Shown: positions 19,328 to 28,633, counted from the first letter of the stretch. The stretch is 64,000 nt of DNA from Commensalibacter melissae (GCF_009734185.1 NZ_CP046393.1:550501-614500); one strand, 5' to 3'. A program made the numbers and translations. Notes: generated by a model from the sequence alone, not told the origin.

Positions 19328-22300
19328 GTGTCAGGAAAAAATAAAGCACAATTAGTGGTTTACGCTAGAAAAAAAGCAGAAGGGCTCGAAAAACTAAGAA
19401 AGAATGCACAGATTGCATATTCAAAAGCCCAAGAAGCTAAGCAAAATGGACAAATTGAGATTGCACTTCAATGGATGTGTAGAGCGCATCATTTAACACG
19501 AGGCAATCCGAATATTATCTTTGATTTGGCAGTTTTAAATCTAAAAACTGGTAATTTAGAGGATGCCCATGATTTATTGCAGCCTTTATTGAAGCAATAT
19601 GATTTCTATGAAGGCTGGATAGCACAAGCAGTTATTTATTCTTCTCGCAAATCCTCAAAACAATTAATTGAAATTTTGAATTATTTTCTTTCTCATTACA
19701 GTCCATCCCCGGAAACATGGTTATTGACTATTAATCTCTTGAAACAGGTTTCAAATATTGTCGGCTGTTGTTGTATCAAGGGGTCATTAAATGAAATATG
19801 GATAGATTCATTTAATGATTATCAAGTCAGTATATATTTGGATAATCAATTATTTATTAAAACAAATCAGACAAAAATTATTCTGCCCTCAGGATGGCAG
19901 AAAAAATATAAAAAATTGCGTATTGAACAAGATGGTGTTCCTTTTGTAGGCAGTCCTGTTGATTTGGAGTCAATTAATCTAACAATTGGGTTTGTAGAAG
20001 TTAAGAATGAAACATTAATCGGGTGGGTTTGGTGTCCAGCCGAGCCCAGTCGAATACCTTTGATCACTATAAAAGATTATAAGGGAAAGATTTATCATCA
20101 ATTTCGACCCAAGGATGATATTGAGGTTGTTACTCTTGAAACACCTTTGTTACAGGCAAAATCTTTTAGAATTTCCATTCATGATTTTTCTGCTGGAATG
20201 TATTCTGTTCAAGATGAGTTTTTGCGTCATTTAATTGGTAGTCCTTTGGATCCTAGCTTGGAATTCAGGGCAAAAACTTTTTTAATTCATATGCAAACCC
20301 CTGCATACCATAAGAAAAATATTAAAATTTCAAATGTAGCTCATTTTTTTCCTGTTCAAGCAGTATATAAAGGATATGACCCAGTAATACTTAAAAAATC
20401 ATCAGAGGGCATAGTTATTGTCATACCTGTTTATAAGGGAAAACAGATAACATTGGATGCACTTCAGAGCGTATTGAATAGTGTACCGGAAAATGTAAAG
20501 ATTCAATTGGTTAATGATGCTTCTCCTGATAAGGAACTGGTTGTTTCATTAAAGGAATTCATAGATGACCAGCAAGTTTTTTGCATTAATCATAAGGTAA
20601 ATAAGGGTTTTCCCACTGCTGTTAACAGTGGTATGAAGGCTTGGCCTGGATACGATATTATCTTGTTAAATAGTGATACCTTGGTAGGAGGGAAATGGAC
20701 CGAAACGCTTTGTCGGGCCGCTTATCAGGAAGAAAATATTGGAACGGTAACTCCTTTTTCAAATGATGCGGGTATTTATTCTTATCCTTATCACGATAAG
20801 AAGAATTTGATGCCTGATAATCAAACAATTTTTCATTTTTCAAAAATATTTAAAAAAATAAACGAGCATCAATTAATAGAGATACCTACGGCACATGGTT
20901 TTTGCATGTTTATCCGACATGACTGTCTGGCGCAAACAGGATTGTTTCGTGAGGATTTATTTGCCCAGGGATATGGTGAGGAAAATGATTTTTGCATGCG
21001 TGCACGGCATTTAGGTTGGAAACATGTTTTGGCAGCTGATTGTTTTATAGGACATAAAGGGGGTGTTTCATTTGCATATGCAAAAAAACTATTAGGGAAA
21101 AGAAATACGGAAATTCTCAATCGGCTTTATCCAGGATATGATGAAATGGTACAGGATTTCATACGTGATGATCCGTTATTGCCATTCCGTCGAAATATTG
21201 ATCTATATAGAATTCAAATCCTGCTTGATGCTCAAAAGAAACGTCATGAGAAGTATCAATTTGTTTTACTGGTCACGCATCAATTTGGTGGAGGGGTGGA
21301 AAGGGCGGTTCAAGAAAGAACAGATATTTTACGTTCCCAAGGTTTTATTCCAGTATTGATCAGACCGACAATTTTGGGAGATGGCTGTCAGATTGAAATT
21401 CAATTCAAATCAAAAAGAAATTTGGAAAAAGAAATAAACCTGATTTTTCCCAATCTAATTTTTTATTTTCCTCATGAATTAGAAAAATGCCTAAATTTTC
21501 TACAATTTCTTTCTGTAGATTCGTGTGAAATACATCATTTGAAAAAACATCATAAATTGATGACAGATTTATTACTTAAAATAAATAAACCTTATGATGT
21601 ATATATTCATGACTATCTGATTTTTTGTCCGAGAACCGTTTTGTTAAATGAAACCATGCATTATTGTGGAGATCCGAATGATTTGCAGATTTGTCAAAAT
21701 TGTGTAAATAGTTTGTGGAAGGAAGAAGAAAGCCCTAATTTCATTGATATGGAAAAATGGTGGCATGATTCATGGAAGGAATTAAAACAGGCAAGGGCTG
21801 TTTATGTGCCTTCTAATGATGCATTTAAACGTGTTTCAAAACATTTTCCAGAATTGGGACAGTTGGCGTTAAAATTTCTCGAAGACGATCGTCCTGATCT
21901 CACTATGAAACAATTAACATTCTTTTCTCAAAAACCCTGCCAGTTGAATGGAAAGATCAAAGTTAGAGATAATAGTTCAAACCGTTTCCGTATTTGCTTA
22001 ATAGGTGCGATTGGAGTGGAAAAAGGGTTTGATGTCATTCTTGCCTTACTTCAAGATGCTGATAAGCGTGATTTGCCGATTGAGTTTGTATTAGTTGGTC
22101 GTTCCGTGGATGATGATTTGCTAATGCGTTCCGGTCGCATATTTGTAACAGGAGAATATAAGGAGGAAGAGGCAGTTTCCATGGTGCGGGAACAAGAGGC
22201 TGATCTTGCATTTTTCCCGTCAATTTGTCCGGAAACCTGGTGTTATTCACTAAGCATTGCTTGGCGGGCTGGATTGAGGACAATAAGTTACGATATTGGT

Positions 22301-22414
22301 GCTATTGCTGAAAGAATTAAGCGAACTGGACGAGGAAATGTCATTTCGTTAAATTTATCTATTGCCAAACAGAATGATTTTTTATTAAAAGAATGTAAAT
22401 ATGTTGGTCATTAA
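19328..22414 (+). CDS. Large two-domain glycosyltransferase (TPR, GT2-like, GT4-like)
   Basis: 1028 residues from a GTG with GAGG just upstream. Residues about 10-140 look like a TPR-type helical repeat. Residues about 150-345 are a beta-rich unknown segment. Residues about 358-610 are a GT-A domain of family GT2: IVIVIPVYKGKQITLDAL, QLVNDASPDKE, the metal-binding-like LLNSDT, then GEENDFCMRAR. From about 643 (LVTHQFGGGVERAV) to the end a GT-B domain of GT4 type is seen, with GVEKGFDVILALL near 890 and FFPSICPETWCYSLSIAWRAG near 980. The cell would use two sugar donors or make a two-sugar unit with one chain. Acceptor unknown; the neighbouring secretion genes suggest a protein or surface polymer. 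Confidence 0.87.
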   Translation: MSGKNKAQLVVYARKKAEGLEKLRKNAQIAYSKAQEAKQNGQIEIALQWMCRAHHLTRGNPNIIFDLAVLNLKTGNLEDAHDLLQPLLKQYDFYEGWIAQAVIYSSRKSSKQLIEILNYFLSHYSPSPETWLLTINLLKQVSNIVGCCCIKGSLNEIWIDSFNDYQVSIYLDNQLFIKTNQTKIILPSGWQKKYKKLRIEQDGVPFVGSPVDLESINLTIGFVEVKNETLIGWVWCPAEPSRIPLITIKDYKGKIYHQFRPKDDIEVVTLETPLLQAKSFRISIHDFSAGMYSVQDEFLRHLIGSPLDPSLEFRAKTFLIHMQTPAYHKKNIKISNVAHFFPVQAVYKGYDPVILKKSSEGIVIVIPVYKGKQITLDALQSVLNSVPENVKIQLVNDASPDKELVVSLKEFIDDQQVFCINHKVNKGFPTAVNSGMKAWPGYDIILLNSDTLVGGKWTETLCRAAYQEENIGTVTPFSNDAGIYSYPYHDKKNLMPDNQTIFHFSKIFKKINEHQLIEIPTAHGFCMFIRHDCLAQTGLFREDLFAQGYGEENDFCMRARHLGWKHVLAADCFIGHKGGVSFAYAKKLLGKRNTEILNRLYPGYDEMVQDFIRDDPLLPFRRNIDLYRIQILLDAQKKRHEKYQFVLLVTHQFGGGVERAVQERTDILRSQGFIPVLIRPTILGDGCQIEIQFKSKRNLEKEINLIFPNLIFYFPHELEKCLNFLQFLSVDSCEIHHLKKHHKLMTDLLLKINKPYDVYIHDYLIFCPRTVLLNETMHYCGDPNDLQICQNCVNSLWKEEESPNFIDMEKWWHDSWKELKQARAVYVPSNDAFKRVSKHFPELGQLALKFLEDDRPDLTMKQLTFFSQKPCQLNGKIKVRDNSSNRFRICLIGAIGVEKGFDVILALLQDADKRDLPIEFVLVGRSVDDDLLMRSGRIFVTGEYKEEEAVSMVREQEADLAFFPSICPETWCYSLSIAWRAGLRTISYDIGAIAERIKRTGRGNVISLNLSIAKQNDFLLKECKYVGH

Positions 22415-22530
22415 ATAAAAATTAAAATTTGTTTTGAGAAATTATTAATTTTTTATTAGTTTTAATAAAATATTATTTAGTTATTTTAACTTTGCTATAC
22501 TTAGCCATCTTTTAAAAAGGAAATATATTA

Positions 22531-23559
22531 ATGTCAAAGTCTGATGATCAATCAAATAATAATCAGTATCAACAACGAATTATTGATTTAAATGTAAATG
22601 GTCATTTAATGAGTTTGGACACTGGATTATATTGTATTTATCATGTTGCCAATCAAATTCCAGCTGATGAATTTGGTTTGCCTGGCCTGCGTATTTCTGT
22701 TCCTCCCTTCAAACAGAACGCTACAGTTGAGATCAAGACTTTTGAAAATGATGGGTGGCTAGGCGCTGAAAAAAATGCTGTTCTAGTACGTATTTCGGGA
22801 GATGCTGGTTTGGTTCTTGTAACAGTTTATCGGAATCCATCAAATAATTATCCCGCACCTCAATTACAGGTTATTCGACTTAATGATGCTTCTGAAAATG
22901 ATAATTCAAATAATTTGACAAATGGATTGGGCAATCAAAATTCAGGTATCAATGAAAAAATAGCCAGACAGTCAAAGCGTGCGGTCGCTCAACAACAGAA
23001 TGAAATTGAAAAAGAAGGTAAAATGCGTGTTGTCGCCCATGTTCAACGTCTTGGTGACGTTAGTGTCGAACTTGGAGATTGGATTGGTATTCCAGACAGT
23101 AAAACATGGATTGAAGGATTCGGTTTATCATTAGATGATCGTATACAGCCAGAAGATATTGAATATCAGGCTGTATTGGGAAAAGGGTGGTTTTCTCCCT
23201 GGTATAAGGGTAATGAATTTTGTGGAAGTAGAGGAATGTCACTTCCTTTGTGCGGCTTGCGTGTTAGATTGAATGGTGATGCCGCGAAAAAATATACCTT
23301 ATCCGTGAAAGCAACCTTTATAGATGGAACTAAATTAGGTCCTGTCGATGATGATACCATTCTTTCATCGGAAACAATTGCGCCTCTAGAGGCATTTAGC
23401 CTGGATTTGATTGATCATGACAAGGGAAAAAATAGCAAGGAAGTCCCTGAAACTCATGTTAGTTCCAGCAATGTAAAGGGTATAAAACCAAGAACTAATA
23501 TCAAGGTTAAAAATGCTAAACATAAATCTTCATCTAATCAGAAAAAAACTGAAAGCTGA
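22531..23559 (+). CDS. Unknown protein with apparent hydrophobic-W (ChW-like) repeats
   Basis: 342 residues. Residues 1-140 form a beta-rich domain (DTGLYCIYHVANQIPADEF, VLVRISGDAGLVLVTVYRNP) that I do not recognise. Residues about 168-275 read like two hydrophobic-W repeats: MRVVAHVQRLGD with WIGIPDSKTWIEGFGL, then IEYQAVLGKGWFSPWYKG with GLRVRLNGDAAKKYTLSVKA. Such repeats are found in clostridial surface proteins; the match is by eye. The last 45 residues are a Lys/Ser-rich tail. There is no signal peptide, so it is either cytosolic or exported by the type I system. It lies 116 bases after the large glycosyltransferase and may have its own promoter. Confidence 0.72.
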   Translation: MSKSDDQSNNNQYQQRIIDLNVNGHLMSLDTGLYCIYHVANQIPADEFGLPGLRISVPPFKQNATVEIKTFENDGWLGAEKNAVLVRISGDAGLVLVTVYRNPSNNYPAPQLQVIRLNDASENDNSNNLTNGLGNQNSGINEKIARQSKRAVAQQQNEIEKEGKMRVVAHVQRLGDVSVELGDWIGIPDSKTWIEGFGLSLDDRIQPEDIEYQAVLGKGWFSPWYKGNEFCGSRGMSLPLCGLRVRLNGDAAKKYTLSVKATFIDGTKLGPVDDDTILSSETIAPLEAFSLDLIDHDKGKNSKEVPETHVSSSNVKGIKPRTNIKVKNAKHKSSSNQKKTES

Positions 23560-23629
23560 TTTTAACCAATATTGATTACCAAAATTAATTATGTTTAATT
23601 AATAATTATTGAATTAGCTCGTTAAAATT

Positions 23630-24904
23630 GTGAAATATTTATTCATACATCAAAATTTCCCCGGTCAGTATTTACATATAATAAAATATCTTGCGGGAAA
23701 GCCTGATAATGAAATTGTTTTTGTCAGTCAAGTGACGAGACGAACAATTGGGGGAATTCGGAATGTCTTTTACGGTAAAATTGATTCCGTAAATGAATTG
23801 CACTCTTCCTTGAACGAATTGCATCAGGCCGTTAAAAGAGGAGAGGAAGTTTACCAAACTCTTAAAAAATTAAAACAGCTAGGTTTTGTCCCTGATATCA
23901 TTATTGGTCATCAGGGATGGGGGGAGATGTTGAATGTTCAGGATATTTATCCTGATGTTCCAATATTGAAATATTGTGAGTTCTATTATCATTCAGATGG
24001 ATTGGATGTTAAATTTGATCCGGAATTTTTATCTGATGAACTGCTTCCGTCACGGGTCAGAATCAAGAATACCATTAATTTAATCTCTGCGAATAATCCA
24101 GGTTGGGGACAGACCCCTACGTTGTTTCAGTGGAAAACCTATCCTGAATGGGCGCGTGGACAAATTACAGTGTTGAGAGAAGGGGTTGATTTAAAGATTT
24201 GCAGTCCTGATGCAGATATATATAATCATACAATGAAATTCGAGGATTTCATCATCCACCCCAAAGATAAATTGGTCACCTATGTTGCCCGTGGATTGGA
24301 ACCCTATCGAGGGTTTCATATTCTTATGCGCTCCTTACCCAAAATTTTAAAAGAACGTCCAGACGCAAAAATCGTTATAGTTGGTGGGGATCAAGTCAGT
24401 TATGGTGCTGCGCTTCCCGGTAAATTGACCTGGAAACACTATTTTCTTCAACAGTTGGGTAATCAACTGGATCCCACTAGAATTTATTTTGCCGGGCTTT
24501 TGTCTTATCCCGTTTTTTGCAAACTTTTAAAACGGTCAGATGCGCATGTGTATATGACCTATCCTTTTGTTTTATCGTGGTCTTTACGAGAAGCGATGGC
24601 GATGGGTTGTCCGATTATTGCAAGTGATACTGACCCAGTCAAAGAATTTATTGTTCATCAGAAAACTGGAATTCTGACACCTTTTTTTGATAAAGAAAAA
24701 CTTGCTGATAATGTTTTGGAGGTTCTAGAAAATAAGGATCTTTCAAGTAAAATCAGACATTTTTCTCGGGAAGAGGCTGAACGATCTCTTTCAATGGATA
24801 TTTATTTAAATAATTATAATACATTAATCGATGATCTTATAAATCATCGAACGCCAGATCTAAGTCTGGGTAAATCTCCTGCCATGATTGGAGAGGAGCT
24901 GTAG
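23630..24904 (+). CDS. Glycosyltransferase family 4 protein
   Basis: 424 residues from a GTG. The N-terminal half opens with KYLFIHQNFPGQYLHI, an opening typical of GT4 enzymes that begin FxxQNFPGQF. The C-terminal half has VTYVARGLEPYRGFHILMRSL, KIVIVGGDQVSYG and the donor-site region SWSLREAMAMGCPIIASDT. A retaining GT-B enzyme that adds a sugar from an NDP-sugar, presumably to the same product as the double glycosyltransferase upstream. It closes the forward cassette that starts at 13560. Specific donor and acceptor cannot be read from sequence. Confidence 0.9.
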   Translation: MKYLFIHQNFPGQYLHIIKYLAGKPDNEIVFVSQVTRRTIGGIRNVFYGKIDSVNELHSSLNELHQAVKRGEEVYQTLKKLKQLGFVPDIIIGHQGWGEMLNVQDIYPDVPILKYCEFYYHSDGLDVKFDPEFLSDELLPSRVRIKNTINLISANNPGWGQTPTLFQWKTYPEWARGQITVLREGVDLKICSPDADIYNHTMKFEDFIIHPKDKLVTYVARGLEPYRGFHILMRSLPKILKERPDAKIVIVGGDQVSYGAALPGKLTWKHYFLQQLGNQLDPTRIYFAGLLSYPVFCKLLKRSDAHVYMTYPFVLSWSLREAMAMGCPIIASDTDPVKEFIVHQKTGILTPFFDKEKLADNVLEVLENKDLSSKIRHFSREEAERSLSMDIYLNNYNTLIDDLINHRTPDLSLGKSPAMIGEEL

Positions 24905-25055
24905 ATCATATCCATAAAAGAGAATTTAAATACTTTAAATTATTGTATATTACAATTTTTTTTAAATTAAGTTATATTAAAATTGTATTTTATTGAAAAA
25001 TACTGATATATACGTTTTTTGCCAAATTCTCTGATTTATAATAAGGAAAAACCTT

Positions 25056-26123
25056 ATGGATTTTGATCGCATCAGCCGTCGTAAATTTACGCGTTCCTTT
25101 CTAATGGCTTCTGGTGCCGCTTTTATCGCCGGTCGTTGTGGAAATCAGGCATTCGCTGAAGAGCAATCTCAAACTGGGGATAGTCATTTTCCTGATTTGG
25201 GAACAATGCAAAAACTTCAGGGGGCTGCAAGAAAAATAACACTTGCTTGGAGTGCGGATTCAATATGTACGGTTGCCTTTCCAGTTGCACAAGCTAAGGG
25301 TTTTTTTAGTAAATATAATCTGGATGTAAATTTTATTGATTTTGCAGGATCTGTCGACCAAATGCTGGAAACAATGTCGACAGGTAAGGCTGATGGTGCG
25401 TCAGGTATGGCCCTGCGTTGGTTGAAACCTTTACAGCAGGGATTTGATGTTAAACTTGTTGCGGGGTTACATTCTGGCTGTTTGCATTTATTGGCTTCTG
25501 GTACAAGTTCCATAAAGAATCTAGCAGATCTGAAAGGTAAGACAATTGGTGTTGGAGATATTGGTGGACCAGCAAAAAATTTTTTCAGTATGCGTTTCAG
25601 GGAAATCGGGATAGATCCTGAAAAAGACGTAAATTGGCGTCAGTTTCCATCTGACATTCTACCTTTGGCTATAAAACGTCAGGCGATCCAGGCTGCAGGA
25701 CTGGATGATCCCTTGGCTTATTTACTTAAGCAGGAACATCATCTTGTCACTATAGATTCCAATATGTCAGGTGAATGGGCAAAAATCGCCTGCTGTGTTG
25801 TCGGTTTAAGAGGGTCATTGATAAGAAAAGATCCATTGGTAGGTAAGGCACTTACTCAGGCAATTCTGGAAGCAGGTCAATGGGTGCATCATAATAAGGA
25901 AGAGGCGGCTGAAATTTTTAAACCCTATGCGCCCAAGGCAACTGTTGGGCAGTTAACTGAAATTCTTGAATCAGAAGGAACTCATCAACAGGTTATTGGC
26001 AGCAATCTCCGGCAAAATGTATCTTTTTATGCACAGCAATTAAAACAAATAGGTGTTTTTCCTCTTTCTCTCGATATAAATGCGTATGCCGATAAAGTTA
26101 CCGAGGACATTTTTGCTTTATGA
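25056..26123 (+). CDS. Tat-exported ABC substrate-binding protein (NrtA/SsuA/TauA class)
   Basis: 355 residues. The N-terminus carries a twin-arginine signal (SRRKFTRS followed by a hydrophobic stretch and AFAEE), so it is exported folded to the periplasm. The body has the class hallmarks: ITLAWSADSICTVAFPVAQAKGFF, GLDVNFI-like strand, MLETMSTGKADGA, LADLKGKTIGVGDIGGP. This class binds nitrate, sulfonates, taurine, bicarbonate or thiamine precursors; the ligand cannot be chosen from sequence. The stop overlaps the permease start by four bases (ATGA), and the ATPase gene follows. This is a complete importer. Confidence 0.9.
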   Translation: MDFDRISRRKFTRSFLMASGAAFIAGRCGNQAFAEEQSQTGDSHFPDLGTMQKLQGAARKITLAWSADSICTVAFPVAQAKGFFSKYNLDVNFIDFAGSVDQMLETMSTGKADGASGMALRWLKPLQQGFDVKLVAGLHSGCLHLLASGTSSIKNLADLKGKTIGVGDIGGPAKNFFSMRFREIGIDPEKDVNWRQFPSDILPLAIKRQAIQAAGLDDPLAYLLKQEHHLVTIDSNMSGEWAKIACCVVGLRGSLIRKDPLVGKALTQAILEAGQWVHHNKEEAAEIFKPYAPKATVGQLTEILESEGTHQQVIGSNLRQNVSFYAQQLKQIGVFPLSLDINAYADKVTEDIFAL

Positions 26124-27055
26124 TTCAAAAAGTAAAAATAGTATATTGGTCGCAATTGGCAGCTTTTATAATGTGGTTTGGGACTGCTTTTCTTACCTAT
26201 TTTATCAAAAATGCTGATGATTTTCCCAGAACAACTGAATTTACCTGTCTATGTATCATTATAGCAGTTTTTTGTGTAGTAACGCTTCCATTTAATAAAG
26301 TTAGATATTATGGACCATGGTTGCTGGCTCTGGCTCTTATTACAGGAGGATGGGAAATTGTACAGGCAAAGTGGTTATTACTGCCGCGTCCTTTTTTTGG
26401 TGCACCACAGGAATTGTTGGATGTATTCATAACAGATTGGTATCGTCTACTGGATTCCCTGTTACATTCCCTAACGTTGCTGTTGGGTGGATATATTTTT
26501 GGTTGTCTTATTGGCTTTTTAATCGGAATAGGAATGGGATGGTCTTTACGTTTTGGTTATTGGGCCCATCCTGTATTGAGGTTTTTTGGACCTTTGCCAC
26601 CTGTAGCTTTTTTACCTTTACTTTTTGCTGTTATACCATCCAGTTGGTTGGCGGGTGAACTGTTAATGGCATTTGCCGCCGCTTTTCCTGTTGCAGTATT
26701 GACATGGTCAGGAATTGCAGGGGTCAATCCGGGATATTATGATGTTGCCCGAACGATGGGGGCAAGCTCATCCTTCTTGATTCGTCATGTTGCCATTCCT
26801 GCAGCTTTACCTTTTGTTTTTGTAGGGATGTTCATGGCTTTGGGTTCCTGTTTCTATATGCTTGTCGTAGCGGAAATGCTGGGGGTTAAAGCAGGTCTCG
26901 GGTTCTATATGCAATGGGCGCAGGGATGGGCTGCCTATCCAAATATGTATGCGGCTTTAATCATCATGGCGGTAATGTGCACAAGCTTCATGACCCTACT
27001 TTTTAAAATTAGGAATCGTTTACTGCGTTGGCAAAAAGAAAGTATTAAATGGTAG
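26120..27055 (+). CDS. ABC transporter permease (nitrate/sulfonate/taurine class)
   Basis: 311 residues. After two extra N-terminal membrane helices (about 10-75) comes the BPD permease core with five or six helices, including WYRLLDSLLHSLTLLLGGYIFG and the EAA-like loop VARTMGASSSFLIRHVAIPAALPF. It forms the inner-membrane channel of the importer. The additional N-terminal helices make it somewhat longer than the usual 250-270 residues of SsuC-type permeases. It overlaps the binding-protein gene by four bases and ends six bases before the ATPase start. Confidence 0.9.
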   Translation: MIQKVKIVYWSQLAAFIMWFGTAFLTYFIKNADDFPRTTEFTCLCIIIAVFCVVTLPFNKVRYYGPWLLALALITGGWEIVQAKWLLLPRPFFGAPQELLDVFITDWYRLLDSLLHSLTLLLGGYIFGCLIGFLIGIGMGWSLRFGYWAHPVLRFFGPLPPVAFLPLLFAVIPSSWLAGELLMAFAAAFPVAVLTWSGIAGVNPGYYDVARTMGASSSFLIRHVAIPAALPFVFVGMFMALGSCFYMLVVAEMLGVKAGLGFYMQWAQGWAAYPNMYAALIIMAVMCTSFMTLLFKIRNRLLRWQKESIKW

Positions 27056-27061
27056 GAATGT

Positions 27062-27817
27062 ATGGCGGAAAAACAAAGGATTGACATCACACATTTAAGC
27101 CATGGTTATAGTCTGGATAATGATGATTTGCCGGTATTGGATGATATTAATCTGACAATTGAACCACAGGAATTTGTTGTCATACTGGGCCCATCAGGAT
27201 GTGGTAAATCAACATTGTTACGAATGATAGCGGGGCTTGAGCAACCTTTGAATGGATCGATTCAGGCAAATGGACAGGAAATTTCTGAGGCAGATCCATC
27301 AAGAGTGGTTGTTTTTCAGGATCCGACCCTATATCCATGGTTGACAGTTTGGGATAATGTCAATTTGGGTTTCAAAATCCGTAAGGAAAAGAACGATCAT
27401 GCCGTTCAACTGATGCTTGAACTGATCGGGTTGAATAGTTTTAAAAATGCCTACCCTCGACAATTATCGGGTGGCATGGCACAAAGGGTGGCGTTGGCCA
27501 GAGCCTTGGTTAATGATCCAGGCATTCTTATTTTGGATGAACCATTGGGAAAATTGGACAGCCTGACTCGCATTACAATGCAAAAAGAGTTGGTTCATTT
27601 ATGGCAACAAAGAAAATTCACGGCAATTATGGTAACCCATGATATTGAGGAGGCATTGTTACTGGCAACGCGCATCATTGTCATGCGGCATCGTCCAGCG
27701 CATATCATAGGTGAATTTCGGCTCAATATGGATTATCCAAGGCATAGAGACTCGGAAGAACTGATTAAAATTCGTAAAGATATTTTTCATCTTTTGGGTC
27801 ATCAATCTGATTGGTAA
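27062..27817 (+). CDS. ABC transporter ATP-binding protein (nitrate/sulfonate/taurine class)
   Basis: 251 residues, a full single-domain importer ATPase. Walker A is GPSGCGKST, the Q-loop region reads VVFQDPTLYPWLTVWDNV, the signature is LSGGMAQRVALARAL, and Walker B is ILILDEPLGKLD followed by the switch histidine in MVTHDIEEAL. The PWLTVWDNV segment is characteristic of SsuB/TauB/NrtD ATPases. It powers the importer encoded by the two genes before it. Confidence 0.93.
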   Translation: MAEKQRIDITHLSHGYSLDNDDLPVLDDINLTIEPQEFVVILGPSGCGKSTLLRMIAGLEQPLNGSIQANGQEISEADPSRVVVFQDPTLYPWLTVWDNVNLGFKIRKEKNDHAVQLMLELIGLNSFKNAYPRQLSGGMAQRVALARALVNDPGILILDEPLGKLDSLTRITMQKELVHLWQQRKFTAIMVTHDIEEALLLATRIIVMRHRPAHIIGEFRLNMDYPRHRDSEELIKIRKDIFHLLGHQSDW

Positions 27818-28169
27818 TGGATTAAAAATATAATTTATATTACATAATTTCATATTAATCACTTGATATAGTATGATATTGAAAAAAAACATACTAAATA
27901 TAGACATTACTATAGAAAAACAATTGACATACTTGGTGGAATTAATATAAAAAAGAGTGATAAATGTTAAATTAATATTAAGACTGCCCGTCACGTATTA
28001 ATTTTTAACATTTATTAATTATTTATCACTCTTTATAAGAAGGTTATATGTCATTATCATAATGTTAAAGTTATACAACCATTGTTCCTATTTTGCATTA
28101 TTTAGACCCATTGTAAAGAGTGATTTGAAAATAATTATTTTTTTTAATTTTTTGCAAATGGAGTAAATA
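27818..28169. other. Intergenic region with long inverted repeat
   Basis: About 350 bases of AT-rich DNA between the ABC importer and the 128-residue protein gene. It contains the inverted repeat listed separately at 27952-28034 and one further copy of its AAAGAGTGAT end at about 28115. The last 20 bases hold a good ribosome binding site (TGGAG) for the next gene. No other gene or RNA is visible. Confidence 0.5.
27952..28034. repeat. Interrupted inverted repeat
   Basis: The left arm begins AAAGAGTGATAAAT and continues GTTAAATTAAT; the right arm, read on the other strand, begins AAAGAGTGATAAAT, has about 10 extra bases, then GTTAAAAATTAAT. The loop contains the only GC-rich bases here (CTGCCCGTCACG). 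A third AAAGAGTGAT occurs at about 28114-28123. The structure could be a transcript hairpin or a paired operator. No T run follows a stem end, so it is not a classical terminator. Confidence 0.6.
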
Positions 28170-28556
28170 ATGCAAAAAAATGATAAAAATCAATTGAGAT
28201 TTAGTCTTTCAATTCCATCTCATGCTGGAAAAGTTAATAAAATCACAGAAAAATATCGATCTCATACAAGTTTGTCTCATGATCAATATATTCATGCTCG
28301 ACGTTTGAGATTACCACCGTTTTGCTTGGAGTTTGAAAAAATATCTCAAAAACTTAATGTTCCTCTGGATCAAATTAAAATTGCCTTAAGAGGTATAAGA
28401 ACAAGAAATAAAGATCCTAAACGTGGCATGTTAAATTGTGATAGACGTTCAAGAGAAATAATTTTGGCGATGGCTAAAAAATTTAATGAACCAGTTTACA
28501 AGGTTATACAACGTTTATTGATAGAATCTGCATGGGATAAAAAAATTACTAATTAA
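28170..28556 (+). CDS. Basic protein of unknown function
   Basis: 128 residues, strongly basic, with no membrane segment. It is preceded by TGGAG at good spacing. The second half (EKISQKLNVPLDQIKIALRG and EIILAMAKKFNEPVYKVIQRLLIESAW) looks helical and could include a DNA- or RNA-binding helix-turn-helix, but that is only an impression. The gene ends before a hairpin shared with the converging ppa gene. I do not recognise the family. Confidence 0.6.
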   Translation: MQKNDKNQLRFSLSIPSHAGKVNKITEKYRSHTSLSHDQYIHARRLRLPPFCLEFEKISQKLNVPLDQIKIALRGIRTRNKDPKRGMLNCDRRSREIILAMAKKFNEPVYKVIQRLLIESAWDKKITN

Positions 28557-28595
28557 TTTTTACTAGATAACTTATCAAATCTACGTTTTACTATT

Positions 28596-28627
28596 AAAGA
28601 GCGGCAATAATATTATTGCCCTCTTTA
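28596..28627. terminator. Bidirectional hairpin terminator between converging genes
   Basis: AAAGAG-C-GGCAATAA pairs with TTATTGCC-CTCTTT with one unpaired base. It lies between the stops of the 128-residue protein gene (rightward) and ppa (leftward). Bordering A and T runs on each side suit termination in both directions. Confidence 0.7.
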
Positions 28628-28633
28628 TAGCAT

